Shown here piece after piece: positions 12,201 through 27,200 of a stretch of DNA of 64,000 bases. The stretch comes from Liolophura sinensis (lineage: Eukaryota > Mollusca > Polyplacophora > Chitonida > Chitonidae). Position 1 is the stretch's first letter, and each line of letters starts with the position of its first letter. The notes below the pieces were generated by a model. It made no database searches. It was not told the DNA's origin and saw only the letters and a list, made by a program, of their open reading frames with translations. Both the position numbers and the translations under genes were made by a program. The DNA lies in the NCBI RefSeq assembly GCF_032854445.1, contig NC_088298.1, forward strand, positions 24,143,295 to 24,207,294, written 5' to 3'.

Positions 12201-15200
12201 TTTGAAACTTGCATGGTTTTCTTTCTTAAGTTTGTTTTGAACTTTGATTGTATATATAGCCAAGCAAATTGTGGCTTTACGATGGTCGGTGTTTGAGGAA
12301 TTATCAGGGTGTATTGGTGAAGTTTGTGCACTTTGTGTCTTATTGGTATATATTAATATACAGACTGTGGTAGTTGTTTATTGTAATGTATGTGTGCTGG
12401 GTGATAATTAACCTGCTTGTGCCTGTCTGCTACTAATGATGACATTTAGTACACATGTACCCAGTGACATGTATTTGTACATTGAGCAGAAAAATGGATA
12501 ACATCACAATTTTCGGATTTTCACTATTGTTTTAATGATGTTTCCTCCAAACCTAATGCTGCCTGCTATTCGTATAAGTGAAATATTCCCGAGTACGGCA
12601 TAATTGAAAAAAAAACAATCCAATAAATAAGTAAATTTCTTCAGTGATGAAATTATCTTGTAAAATGCATTAGTTAATGGAGTACTGTAATTCTTCATCG
12701 TTTTCAACCACTTCAGCACTTCTTTCAGTGGAATTTATGCGTACAATTACCATGAAAAGGATTGTTTGTGCCATTAAATATGCCGGCTTCATAAAACGGA
12801 GCAATTGTTTCTCTACACCCCCGTAGTTCTGAGAATGTTACAAAATATTTGTGGCAGAGGCAGGTGGAAAGATTGAAGAATTAGTGTAAAATGACCTTCA
12901 GTTTCACGTATGACCTTCAGTTTCACATATGACCACCTTTTTGTCTGATTCGGAGAGTTCTATCTATCTTCTTGATATTTTAAGATTTGTTTGGAAGGTA
13001 AAATGAAATCCTGCTAGGTAAATGTAAGTTTTACCACCAAAAGAAGTATATAATCACATTTATTTCCCGCTGAAGATTATTTGTTTGGTTACCCCCATTA
13101 TCTGTCTGGTACTTTGGACTGAGATGAATTGATGTTTATGCCCCACACTTAACATGTAGTCAGGGCCTCCGTGGCCGAGTGGATTAGCATGGCAGCACAG
13201 CGCAGTGACCAAAGACCCTCTCACCAAAGCAGTCGCTGTGAGTCCAGCTCATGCTGACTTCCTCTTTGGCTGTATAGCCTAACAGCAATGTGCGGATGGT
13301 TGTGGGTTTCCCCGGGCTCCGCCTGGTTAGCTCTCACCATAATGCTGGCTGTCATCGTATGAGTGAAATTTCTTGAGCATGGCGTAAAACACAAGTGAAA
13401 TAAATAAATCATCACGAAGTCAAAGAAAATGCTGTTAAAAAACGGCATATGTTAGGGTTGAAATGTATTGCACTGTGTGTGACTGGTACCTTGTATGTGA
13501 CTGGTACGTTGTATGTGACTGGTATCTTGTATGTGACTGGTACTTTGTATGTTGATTGTCATTGCTTTGGTTTTAATTGACAGGGTGGTTCACCGGATGA
13601 GTTCCACTGTCTACCCAATATGTACCAATGTCCGGGGACAGAGAACAATGCATTCCAATAGAAAATATATGTAACGGTGTTACTGACTGTGATAAAGATA
13701 GTGCTGACGAAGGGGCTATTTGCAGTAAGTACGCATGTCAGTAAGCCTGATAGTCCAAGACTGTACTAGACATTTTGTTCTGTCATGAATGGCTCCAAAC
13801 TAACATCTGACCTCGCACTCTATTTAAAAACCTTATGCGATTGCCGTGGCAGTTTGTCAAGGCGTTTGGGACAGAAAATGTCTGTCCAGTATGGTTTCAC
13901 AGCCTTCAGTTTACAATCACAGATGTTCCTTAGCTTTTTGCCTGTCGATTTACCGCAAGCAGAATGAACCTGAGATTCTTGATAGAGCACAGAAAGCCCT
14001 GCTATACTGCAGGCCTGGACGTATTTGACAAGGGCAGATAACTGCATTACCCTAATTCTTCTGAATTTTGAGACAGATATTATTGTGTTGAAAGTAGAAT
14101 ATAACTTTTCTTTACCAGCCTTTTGGAAAAGTAAAGATATGAGTATGTTGTTCATTAGATGGTCTAATCATGTCAGAAAAAAGAAATTCAAAGTAAAGAT
14201 ATGAGTATGTTGTTCATTAGATCGTCTAACCATGTGAGAAAAAAGAAACTTAAAGTAAAGATATGAGTATGTTGTTCATTAGATGGTCTAACCACGTGAG
14301 AAAAGAGAAACTCAAAGTAAAGATATGAGTATGTTGTTCATTAGATCGTCTAACCACGTGAGAAAAAAGAAACTTAAAGTAAAGATATGAGTATGTTGTT
14401 CATTAGATGGTCTAACCATGTGAGAAAAGAGAAACTCAGAATAAGGATATGAGTATGTTGTTCATTAGATGGTCTAATCATGTCAGAAAAAAGAAATTCA
14501 AAGTAAAGATATGAGTATGTTGTTCATTAGATCGTCTAACCATGTGAGAAAAAAGAAACTTAAAGTAAAGACATGAGTATGTTGTTCATTAGATGGTCTA
14601 ACCATGTGAGAAAAGAGAAACTCAGAGTAAAGATATGAGTATGTTGTTCATTAGATGGTCTAACCATGTGAGAAAAGAGAAACTCAGAGTAAAGATATGA
14701 GTATGTTGTTCATTAGATGGTCTAATCATGTCAGAAAAAAGAAATTCAAAGTAAAGATATGAGTATGTTGTTCATTAGATCGTCTAACCATGTGAGAAAA
14801 AAGAAACTTAAAGTAAAGATATGAGTATGTTGTTCATTAGATGGTCTAACCATGTGAGAAAAGAGAAACTCAAAGTAAAGATATGAGTATGTTGTTCATT
14901 GGATGGTCTAACCATGTGAGAAAAGAGAAACTCAGAGTAAAGATATGAGTATGTTGTTCATTAGATAGTCTAACCATGTGAGAAAAAAGAAACTTAAAGT
15001 AAAGATATCAGTATGTTGTTCATTAGATGGTCTAACCATGTGAGAAAAGAGAAACTCAGAGTAAAGATATAAGTATGTTGTTCATTAGATGGTCTAATCA
15101 TGTCAGAAAAAAGAAATTCAATGTAAAGATATGAGTATGTTGTTCATTAGATGGTCTAATCATGCGAGAAAAAAACCCCTCAAAGTAAAGATATGAGTAT

Positions 15201-18200
15201 GTTGTTCATTAGATCATCTAACCATGTGAGAAAAAAGAAACTTAAAGTAAAGATATCAGTATGTTGTTCATTAGATCGTCTAACCATGTGAGAAAAAAGA
15301 AACTCAGAGTAAAGATATGAGTATGTTGTTCATTAGATGGTCTAACCACGTGAGAAAAGAGAAACTCAGAGTAAAGATAGGAGTATGTTGTTCATTAGAT
15401 GGTCTAACCATGTGAGAAAAGAGAAACTCAGAGTAAAGATATGAGTATGTTGTTCATTAGATAGTCTAATCATGTGAGAAAAAAGAAACTTAAAGTAAAG
15501 ATATGAGTATGTTGTTCATTAGATGGTCTAACCACGTGAGAAAAGAGAAACTCAGAGTAAAGATAGGAGTATGTTGTTCATTAGATAGTCTAACCAGGTG
15601 TGAAAAGAGAAACTCAGAATAAAGATATGAGTATGTTGTTCATTAGATGGTCTAACCATGTGAGAAAAGAGAAACTCAGAGTAAAGATATGAGTATGTTG
15701 TTCATTAGATGGTCTAACCATGTGAGAAAAGAGAAACTCAGAGTAAAGATATGAGTATGTTGTTCATTAGATGGTCTAACCACGTGAGAAAAGAGAAACT
15801 CAGAGTAAAGATATGAGTATGTTGTTCATTAGATGGTCTAACCATGTGAGAAAAAAGAAACTCAAAGTAAAGATATGAGTATGTTGTTCATTAGATGGTC
15901 TAACCATGTGAGAAAAAAGAAACTCAAAGTAAAGTAAAGATAGGAGTATGGTGTTCATTAGATGGTCTAATCATGTGAGAAAAAAGAAACTCAGCATTCG
16001 TGCTACAATTCTGAGCAGGCCAGGTGTTTCAAAAATTAGAAGAAATAGGGTAGATTTTTGAATGAAGCGTGCTTTGATGTTGGTTTGGGACCTTCCCTGG
16101 CCAAACAAAATTTTTTCACTTCTAACATAGAGCATTCTCAGACTATCTTTCTATCTGCTTTGATATCACATTTTATCACGGTTGTTCCTCCATGATGCAG
16201 CTAACCTGACATGCATTCCGTCAGTAATACACTGTTTAGAGTTTCCCAAAAAATGGATTTGTCAAAAACATTGAACAATATTTTTCTGATATGAATCCAT
16301 TACATTTTTTCTCTGGCGTGGATAAGAGAATTCACAGCAGTGGTTGGAGTGTTGTGTATGGTGTTTTGAAAATCATATTTCAGTGAGACGGCACCAGAAG
16401 CATGTCTGCTTTGCTTGCTGCAGGAACGTTAACCCTCATGTAAACAAGGCAGCAGACGTACATAGGAAGGGCTGGCAGCAACCTGCACATGGTCTGCCCG
16501 GTTTCCTTCCCACCATGATGCTGGCTGTGGTGGTATAAGTGAAATATGCTTGAGTACGGCATAAAACACCAATCAGATAAATAAGTAAATAAACAAAGCA
16601 GCAAATCAAAACCCACTCAAAGAAATGGTTCAAAACTTTTATCACTTTTGTTATGATACTGTGAAAAAGATAACAGAAATAAATATATAACGTGAGGAAG
16701 AAAAGTAAAACTGAGGAATGAAATGTTGGTGTTGTTGTTTTCCAGTGCATCAACAGGGGTCGTCCAATTCCAGCTGTGATATTTTGTCGTGTGAGTTCGG
16801 GTGTAAAGAAAGCCTTCAGGGGCCTCTGTGTTTCTGCGAACTGGGGTTTGCCCCCAACGGAACTTCATGTATCGGTAAGTCATGGAAAGGTCTCTTGAAT
16901 CTTTCCGCCACAGACTCTGTCACTGCTTTTCATCATTGCCGTCCCCAGACAGGCTTAACCTTTGTGAGAACCATGTAGTCTAGCTTAGCCTCATCTCTGA
17001 TGTCCTCTTGTGGGACTACTGGATTCATCAGTAAAATAAAACAGTTTCATGTGTAGAATCGTGTTGTGCATACTTTAGATTCAAAAAATGCATGTGTTTA
17101 AAGTATTGTTAGAAACAAAGGTTGAGGCAGAGATTTTGTGTTTTCTGACAACGCTTCCTCCATAATCACTGTATTCCATGACCCCAATAACATCTGAGTT
17201 GTTCAAGATTTTGTACAAATTTTGCTAGAGTTGGTAGTGTTATAAAGTGAACATAGAAATGCTATAAGCCATTATGAATCATCCTGATGCTTACTGCGGA
17301 TGATTGTGGGTTTCCCCTGAGCTCAGCCCGGTTTCCTCTCACCACAATCCTGGGTGGTGTATTCTTGATACGTCTTGAAAACTCCAGTCAAATAAATTAA
17401 TAAATAAATATTTTTTTCTAACAGACGATATCGTTTCAAAGGCCATTATCCTGGCTATAAAGCCATGAACATTGTGGTTTGTCATTTGCCCCTCCTTGAC
17501 ACGTTATGGTTTGTCATTTGCTTCTCTTGACACATTATGGTTTGTCGTGTGCCCCTCTTGACACGTGGTTTGTCCTTTGCCCCTCTTGACACATTGTGGT
17601 TTGTCCTTTGCCCCTCTTGACACGTTGTGGTTTGTCCTTTGCCCCTCTTGACACGTTGTGGTTTGTCCTTTGCCCCTCTTGACACGTTGTGGTTTGTCCT
17701 TTGCCCCTCTTGACACGTTGTGGTTTGTCCTTTGCCCCTCTTGACATGTTGTGGTTTGTCCTTTGCCCCTCTTGACACGTTGTGGTTTGTCCTTTGCCCC
17801 TCTTGACATGTTGTGGTTTGTCCTTTGCCCCTCTTGACATGTTGTGGTTTATCGTTTGTCCAGATATCGATGAATGTGCCTACGATGGATACTGCGACCA
17901 GATGTGTCAGAACTCTGTGGGGTCGCACACCTGTTCCTGTGCATCTGGGTACACATTAAGCGGAAAAAAACATTGTGTGGCAGGTAAAGGTAGGTGGTTT
18001 CACTTCTGTATTTGTATTAAAAGTTTGCTTGGAAAAGTTCGTTATTTTTTAAAGCTTTAGGCACTTCTCAAATAAAAAAAATCAAAAAAAAAAAAAAAAA
18101 TATTCTTTTTCAAAATTTAAAATTCTTGTCCTTGTATTTCAGATTCATGGAGCACATTACTGTTTACGAACACATTCAGCATCCAGCAGACAAACTTGGA

Positions 18201-21200
18201 TGGATCTGCATTGACACCACTGTATTCCGTGTCAGGAAAAGATATCACAGCCATGGATTTTAACTACAGGAACAAAACCATTTGCTGGGTTGGTTTACAT
18301 TTATGTACATAATAGCTGACCTGCCACATGAAGAATGAGCTACTGCGGTACTCTGACTCAAGGATTTCAAGTTTCTCTCTGTTATGTGGGAAGGTCTGGC
18401 GGCAACCGGCCGGGTTTCCTCCCACCATTATGAGTTTGTACAGGGCCAGGAGCAACCTGTGGATGGTTGTGGGTTTCCCCCGGACTCTGTCCGGTTTCCT
18501 TCCACCATAATGCTGGTCGTCGTCGTATAAGTGAAATATTCTTGGGCACAAAAAACCTTGAAAATCATTGAAAGTGAAAATGACCTTGAAAGTGAAAATG
18601 ACCTTGAAGAATTAGCCATCTATATCCTCAGAGTATTAAAAAGACATACATGTATATTGTTTTCTCAGACACGAGTTCTTTAACCAGTGTCTACAGTAGA
18701 GCAACTTCAATTATTCTAATGGGGAATTCGTAAAACTCCGTCAAAGGTCTGCAGCAACCTGCAGATGGTCGTGGGTTTCCCCTGGGCTCTGCCCGGTTTC
18801 CACCCACCTTAATGCTGGCCGCCGTCGTATAAGTGAAATATTCTTGAGTATGGCGTGAAACACCAATCAAATAAATAAATAAATAAAATTCCGTCCCACC
18901 TGTAACAGGACGGTCCAAAGCTATCAACTCTTTGTTCTTTCCTGTATTATGTCACAATTATCGGTGTATATGTGCTGATGGAATGTATTTGAAGTACACA
19001 CACACTGCAACGTCACCAAAGAAAACGATGCTTTCTACTGTCATTTGAGCCTTCTGTGTAGCTCATCCTCGAGTCTCCAATTGGAAATACAACTGGCAAA
19101 GTTCATATCTGTTTAAAAGAGATGACAAATTGATGTCATTAAGTAAAACAGGAAAGTGTTATCTGAGTTTCTACCCCTGTTAAAGTGAATGAGGTGTAAA
19201 TCTGGCCGTTTGTTACTGAGAAATTAAAAGCTATGCAAGCCTTAGAAAGCCTTTGAGTGCTCATTTAATTAGACCAAAAAGCCATTAAAAAGGACTTGAA
19301 ATTAATGAAGAGAAAAGTGTTAGAACCCTGAAACCAGAAACTAGTCGTAATATGCATGAACAGGTTGCTGAATTGTCCATGTGTTGTTTTGGTGACATTT
19401 TGCAGATATCAAGGACAGAGTCTGTACAGAGCGACTGGCGCCATCATCACATGACCTGTGCAAAGGTTGATAACCCCAGTGAGTCCTGGACCATACGAAC
19501 CCAGTCAAGCGTTGATTGTAAGAATGAACTCATCTTTTTTTGTTTTGTTTATTCATTCAGCCTATCAGAAATTCTCTATTTTAAGAAATGTAATTATCCA
19601 ATTTACCTCTCTGTCAAATTCTCTATCACAATTGGTTCATTTTAGTCATGTGATTAGTCCATAGGCTCGTTGCACTAGGCATCTTTTTTTGTTTTGTTTA
19701 TTCATTCAGCCTATCAGAAATTCTCTATTTTAAGAAATGTAATTATCCAATTTACCTCTCTGTCAAATTCTCTATCACAATTGGTTCATTTTAGTCATGT
19801 GATTAGTCCATAGGCTCGTTGCCCTAGGCATCTTTTTTTGTTTTGTTTATTCGTTCAGCCTATCAGAAATTCTGTATTTTAAGAAATGTAATTATCCAAT
19901 TTACCTCTCTGTCAAATTCTGTACCACAATTGGTTCATTTTAGTCATGTGATTAGTCCATAGACTCATTGCCCTAGGCAGAAATTTTAGCCAATGAAAGT
20001 CCTCTATCAGTTCGACGCAATGACCCAGGAACCTCCCACCAATGCATTCGCTGTAGGTTTGTCCAGCTCATGTTCTTCCTCTCCGGCCATTTGTGAGAAG
20101 GTCTTCCAGCAACCTGGGGATGGTCGGTTTCCATCATTTGATGGTTGAAGTTTAATTGAGATGAACAATCTGTTCTGAACCCTGTTGTTAAAAACTGTCA
20201 TAAAATTTACTACCAGATTTAACTTTAAGCCAGGTCTTTAGTTTTGTACTTTGACCCAAATATAATTGTGTAACAGTATATTAAATATGAACTAAATCAG
20301 CTGCTGTTTCGTTGGGCTTCTGTACATCTGTATCGGTTGCTGGGTTTTGTTTATTTATTCGATTGATGTTTTATACCGTATATTTCGCTTATCTGATGAC
20401 GGCCAGCATTATGGTGGGAGGAAGCTGGAAAAATAAGCCAGCGAGAGCTGGACTTGAACTCGCAGTGACCGCATTGGTGGGTGGGGTCTGGGTCATTGTG
20501 CCGTGCTACCCCCCTTGGCCACGGAGGCCTTGGTTGCTGAGTTTTGTTTCAAACCATAAATATATGATTTGACTTCATACAAGTATTAGCTAATCCACTT
20601 TTGAATGAGTGGGCCCAGCTTGATCATTTCATTGTTGCAATAAATTCCTGATTCTTCAATTCTTATGCTAATTACTATTTCTTCATTTCACGTATTATTC
20701 TACAGCTGTTGACCAGATGGCCTACGATTGGCTGACTGGAAACTGGTATTTCACAGACCATGGGAACTCGCGAGTGTTTGTTTGCACAGAATCTGGACAA
20801 CGTTGTCTGACAGTTATCGAAACTAATGTTACCAAACCAAGAGGTTTAGCGCTGGACCCCCTGAAGGGGTGAGTATTTGCCTTACTGTGTGATGGATGAG
20901 AAGACAATCATGGTTAGGCTCCTACCGGCCCTGGTGGGGGACGTCTGTCAGTCAACAAGTCTGCCTTGAAACAGTCCCAGAACTTCTTTTCGTAGTTTTT
21001 AGCTGACCTGTACAAATAATAAGGATGTTAAAGTATATGTTAGTGGTGATATCTTCAAAAGTAACCTGTGAAAGGTCATGGGTTTGCCCTGGGTAAAAAC
21101 AGTTCTCTTGGATCGTGTGACCTGTGATTTAAAATGTTAGGCAAAATTTGTTAGACATTAATTTTCCGATCACTAGTCTCTCTGTGTTCCAAGGCACAGA

Positions 21201-24200
21201 TGCCACGTTTTTCCCTTAGGGACTTAATAAGTTCACAAACGTTCAGCTCCTCAGTTTTCTCCGTCTTTTGTCTACACTAAATAACTTTTTAAACTTTATA
21301 CCATTGCCCATGTTATAGTAAATGTGATCCCGCAGAAGTTGCCTAACACATTTGAAAGCTGACATGGTACAGTAAGTCTTTGTTCTTACCTTTAGTGATA
21401 AAAGATTGTGAAGGTGAAACCCCTCTAGTGAATGTCAGCATTAATATGATATATCTAATAAGTGTTTTAAAGGAATTTTTTATGTAAGTTTCTGATGAGA
21501 TATGTGGGAAATCATTGTCAATCAAAAAAATTTCCTAAAAAAAATGTTGGGCCCAATTTTTTTTTTTTTAAAACTTCCGTTTTTTGTTGTAGGTATATGT
21601 TTTATTCGGACTGGGGCAACCATCCTAAAATCGAACGAGCTAACATGGATGGCTCTGACCGCCAGCCAATCATAACGCAGAAGATTATACATCCACGAGG
21701 ATTGGCCGTGGACCTGACCAATCAGCACCTGTATTGGTCCGACGCTTACTTGGATCATGTGGAGAGATGTGATTATGATGGGAAAAACAGAAAGACTGTA
21801 TTCCATGGACAGATGGTAATTTTGTGAAATAAAAATTGTTGTTTTTTTTTAAGAGTTGTTTATTTTCCTAAATGCCATCTTCTCAAGCCAAGGTACATGT
21901 AGATTGAGTAGTGTATTGGATATGTATCACCATGGTAACAAAGATCACCTTTTTCCGTAATGCATCAACTTGCATGCCAAATTGATGAATGTTTGATGAG
22001 CTTTCATTGAGATTTATTTTTAAATTGTTGAATAATAATTGAAATATAATTTTTTCTTGTAGGCAGAGCATGTGTATGGTGTGTCTGTCTTCGAGAACTA
22101 CCTCTATCTAGCCAATCAGCATAGCCATGAGATTTTACGAGTTCATCGTTATCCGCATGCCAAGTTTTCTCCGAATATTCTTGCTCGTAACTTAACTCGC
22201 CCAACAGCCATTCACGTTTTCCAGAAACTCCGACAGCCAGACGGTATGGAGCTTTAAATGAGTTTTTTATTGTCATTGAAATCTTAACTCATGACCGAAA
22301 CCGGGAAAATGAGAATATGAAATATTTATTTGTTTAATCAGGGAAATAAAGCCAAGGCATCACCACGTAAATGTTAAAAGTGTCACAAGCTTTTGATCCA
22401 CATGCTGGGATCAATATCAAGATAAGAATAATTATGATAATTGAATTAAGTAATTATAATTATAGGTTTTAATATTTGATAATGATGGAAAGCTTGTAAA
22501 ACCTTTTACATTTACATGATGATGCCTCAACTTCATTATCATCATTATTGAACCCATATATGACTGTGAGTCTAAAACAGTGTATATTTCACAGTTGCTG
22601 ATTGTTTCACTATGAAGTCAAAAGTACTCTATAATATGCCGAATTATTTGGCTTTTTGAAAAGTTTATCACCACAACATTGTTGCAGTATTGCCTAAGTG
22701 ACATTGAACAGTAATCATTCATTCTTTTATCAGCGGCGTAAAACACCTATCAAATAAGTAAATCGGTCATTTATCAATCTTCGCAGTATTATTGAAGTCT
22801 GCACTATTTGCCAGGATGACCACCACACCAGTTGTAGTAAAACAGAGGATTCTTAATGAAAGAATTCGTTCTGTGTGCAGTATGATCAAAATTTCCGCTG
22901 AGCATTTTCTTTCAAACTTAGGTATTTATGTGTCACAAAGATCGTGGAAATAAGCTAAATAAATTATGACAAGGAATCTAAATTTGTTGTTGTTGTTGTT
23001 GTAGTTCCTGTGAATCCTTGTTCGAACAACGGTGGATGTGAACACTTGTGTTTTCCTGTCCGTGTGGGGGATCAATCCCAGAGGAAGTGTGCCTGCCAGG
23101 CGGGATTTCTGATCGTGAACGAGACACAGTGTCAAGGTGAGTCAGAGGCGAGGACACAAAAGATTCAGGGGAGACTATCTGACATATACATGTGCAGTGC
23201 CAGGCTGTTCCAGTGTTTCTCAGGGTCATGCTATGGTGTACAAGTCACATTCACATTTCAGCATTTGTGCCTCTACACTCACAGACAGTGACCTTTGAAG
23301 TTTGAGGTTGAGTTTTTTTACGATCAGTTAAATGGGAGCACGATTTTCAATGCAGAATTTCGGTGGAACAGATACTTAATACATTAAACATTCCATTGCA
23401 AGGTTAAAGCGCACAGGCCGTCAAGTGAAAACTAGCACCCAACTCCCGTGTACTGCGAGATCCCAAGACGTTTCTATTATAAAACACGGACACCATCTAA
23501 AATGCGAACATGACTTTATTATTAAATGTGCATGATGACAGCTCAGTATTTCTAGTCCAGTGGCACTTAATTCATTGCTATTAACATCACTGCCTTTTCT
23601 TTTCTTTTTACTTAATTCTGCTTAATTAAGCTATGGTGCTAGGGGGTGATAAGTTGCTACTGTTTGTCATTAACAGGAACGGTCAGAATAAAAAACCCTA
23701 ACTTGAATAGGTAACTTGAAAAGAGGCTGTATTTGGCTCCATTTGCCAACTGTCACACTACCGTGGCTGCTCTTGTTTTACTCTTCATACCGTAGCCTTT
23801 TGTCTGGCGACTAGCTCACTACTAGCTCACCTGAAACCTTCTAGTAATTCCATGAAGAAATGAACGGTGTCTTGCCAGGGTATGTATGGTATAGATCACA
23901 CCTGTGCGATATGTGTCCGTTATTTGAGCACAGGGCTGCTCCAGTTTTGGGGTGGATGTGACCACCCTTTCTGAACAGATTTTTAATGACCCAAATCCTT
24001 AATCACATATACTATTTTCCTGACCTTTGTTGCATGGGAAAAAACTTTTAAAAGACAAAATTTAATTTTTGTGAAAAAATACACGTTGTATTGACATGAA
24101 AGCACAAATCTTGGGATTGCCCAAAATAAGTATATTTTTCTCCAGGTATTAGATCAGTGTTTTGGAAATACTTGGTCAGATCAAATGAACTGCCTGACCA

Positions 24201-27200
24201 GACCCGACATTTGTTTCTTACATGCCTTATGTATGGCTGGGTATTACTAGTAGTCCTGTTGATAAATATTATCAACTCTAACTGATCAATAAGTTTATTG
24301 GTAATTTATTTGCGTCACCCAGTCTGCTCATTTTTCAAATTTCTGCCCAACCCTACCTTTGCTTCACTTGGTGCTCAGCACTGAGAGACTATGGGCAAGG
24401 AAACTGGTTGGCCGGGTGACAGAATAATGTGACTAGCTGTGTTGTCATGTATGGAGTCTTCGGCATGATACTTCAGTAGCGGCAGCACTTTTGGCGGCAT
24501 GGACTCGCCCTGCTGCAGAGTATATCTGCACACACCTATTGACTCTTCGTTGTCATATGACTGAAAAATTGTTAAGTACAACATAAAAACCCCACCATAC
24601 ACACATACATACCAATCCTGACTGACATGGCTGTTCTCTGATTTCAGCTGCGAATGCCTCACAGTTTCTGCTGTATGCTAACAGTCGCCAGGGCATCATC
24701 CACGGCATTTCTCTTAACCTCAACCAACCGGGGGAACTCATGACCCCAATAGAAGGCCTTGACCGACCTCTAGGTCTGGCCTTTGACCCTATGGATAAGG
24801 TGATTTACTACTCGGAGATTGGAAAGTATCATATCAGCAAGCGGACCCTGAATGGCAATTCAAGTCAAGTCGTACTCAGTGAAGGTAAGGTTTTAGCTGT
24901 ATGACGAGAGGCTCTATGGCAGGAAGACAATGTTGTTGTTGTTACAGAAGGTTTTGTTTTTGTCCCTGGTCATTTTTAAATGACGCATGTATCATAGCTT
25001 GTGACTGCCAGTGCTCTTTCAAAACTCTGTACCTCTCCTTCATACAGGAGTGAGTTTCCCCTAAACCCAGTGTCCTTCCACCATAATGCTGGCCACCGTC
25101 ATGTAAATGAAATATTCTTGAGTACGGCTTAAAACACCCATCAAATAAATGAAAAAATTGTGACTTAATTGTACTGTATTTTAAAGTTTAGTTCTTGGTG
25201 AGTAAATAAATACAATTCATTGCAAACTTCTGAGCCATTGAAAATGTTTCTTGGCAGATATAATAATGACTAGTCTGTCAGGCTTGAAAGTAAAGGCAAA
25301 GAAATGAGCACTAAATACTGCCCAGGATCACAGATTTTAGGAACATGAACATCAGTTCTGTCAGATGAATTGCAGTGATGTTTTGACGTCATCCTGATTT
25401 CTGACATCACATCTTGAATGGGTTACACTGGTGATTTGTTGTCAAGGCGTTTTAAAAAAAAAAAGCTGAGGAAATACAGCATCATGTGTTTTATTTATCC
25501 ATGTTCAGGGATTACAAGCGTGGAAGGCCTGGCTATTGATTGGCTGTCACGGAATCTCTACTGGACAGATGACGGGAAGAAAACCATCAATGTGGCCAGA
25601 CTGCATGACTTTTCAGTTCGTCTGGCAATCATTGAGGAGGATTTATCACTTCCGAAGGCAATCGTACTAGATCCTGTGGACAGGTAATGTTTAGAATGTT
25701 GTCTTTAAGCTCTTTGTGTACTCGAAATCTTCAACCTTTTCAACCACCAAAGCAATAGTGTTAGTGGAATTTATGCATACAACTATTATAAAAACAATTT
25801 GTTTGTGTTATTAAAGATACAAGCTTCGTAAATCTGTGCAAATGGTTTCTCCACACCCTATAATTCTCTCAGAATGTTTCAAAATATTGGAAGAATTAGT
25901 GTATATTTTAATAATTGGCTATTTTTTTTGCATCAGTGGGCTTAAAAGAAAACTCTTGTAATAAGTTTGTTGAAAAGTGCTAATATTACCATAAAAATGC
26001 TACTATACTGAGTCAGCATGTCAGGAGTGCTGTGAGCTCACGGAGATATGGAAGAGACAGGGTGGGGACTCTTGCAAACTAATGTAGCTAGAAGGGGAGA
26101 TTTTACAGTACTTACTAGACTGAATACACATCTCATGTAACCGGCTGTGTCGTCCCAAAGCACTGTTAGCAGCTGCCATAACATCACGCCTTTTAGCTGC
26201 ATTAGTTCGCAAGAGCGCTCACCTTGTCCTGCCTCAAACTGCGTGAACTCACAAGATTCCTGAATTGTCCACTCGGTTTATTATTCAAATTATACAAAAT
26301 CAAATTTAAAGTGTACATAAATTGCACTGAAAGTTGCTCTCTTATATTTGTGAAAATTTTGAGTAATTAGGGTGACTTAATAAAGGATTAGGTACAAATT
26401 TTCATCGATGATCTCATCATAGGATGTTGTATCAGTGTGCCTGTCAGCCTTATCTTTGGTTTCTGTGTAAAATTGCCCACAAAAAAAAAATTGTTTTATA
26501 GAGTTTTCTGAAAGTGAAACTTCAGATCAAATCTGGTTTGGATGTTCAGCAACTGCCTTGATTCTGATTGGGCATTGTGTTTGCATAATTGATGCTTCTG
26601 TAACGGGAGCAGCTTTCCAGTGCTTATGCTAGTAGTAGCTAGCGGGAATTTCCCTTTAGCTCAGTTGGCGCTGGACGTCGACTGCAGAGACCCGAATTTG
26701 AATCCTTGTGTGCCCCACGTAGTGAAATTCTTCAACCATTACACTTCAAACAGTGTCTGAGTTCAATGAAAAAATGACAAGCTTAAAGTGACAGGCTACA
26801 TTGAGTATTCTAGAAATTTCTGCAAGTTACAACCTGCAAGGTGTACGCTAGTCATTCATTTGAGTTTTGGTCTTGCTCCAGGATAGCGTTTAATACTGTA
26901 ATTCTTCAACCTTTTGGCATGTTTGCAAGGTATTTATTGCAGCATATTCTGAAGGTAATACTCGGTGTAGACATAAAATTATACTTTTAAAATGAAAGCC
27001 TGAAACTGGCTAATCCAACCAGTGTGGTGTCTCCATAATCAAACTGAAAGTTGCTCTTTCATTTGTGAAAAGGTTGAAAGAGTAGGGTAACACAGATTCA
27101 CAGAAGTTAACATGTTTTTTGTTCGTTTTTCAGGTATATATACTTTGCCGACTGGACCTCTCAACCTATCGGCAGTATTGGTAAAATTGACCGAGCCAAT

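Noticed and set aside
17482-17928. Minus-strand open frames rich in [12 protein letters not shown]-type repeats
   Set aside because: Antisense of the 31-bp array that abuts the EGF2 exon. Periodicity, not coding.
26640-26720. Functional tRNA gene
   Set aside because: A and B boxes are present but the stems do not pair and a SINE head is the better explanation. The same holds for 10602-10675 and 13163-13240.
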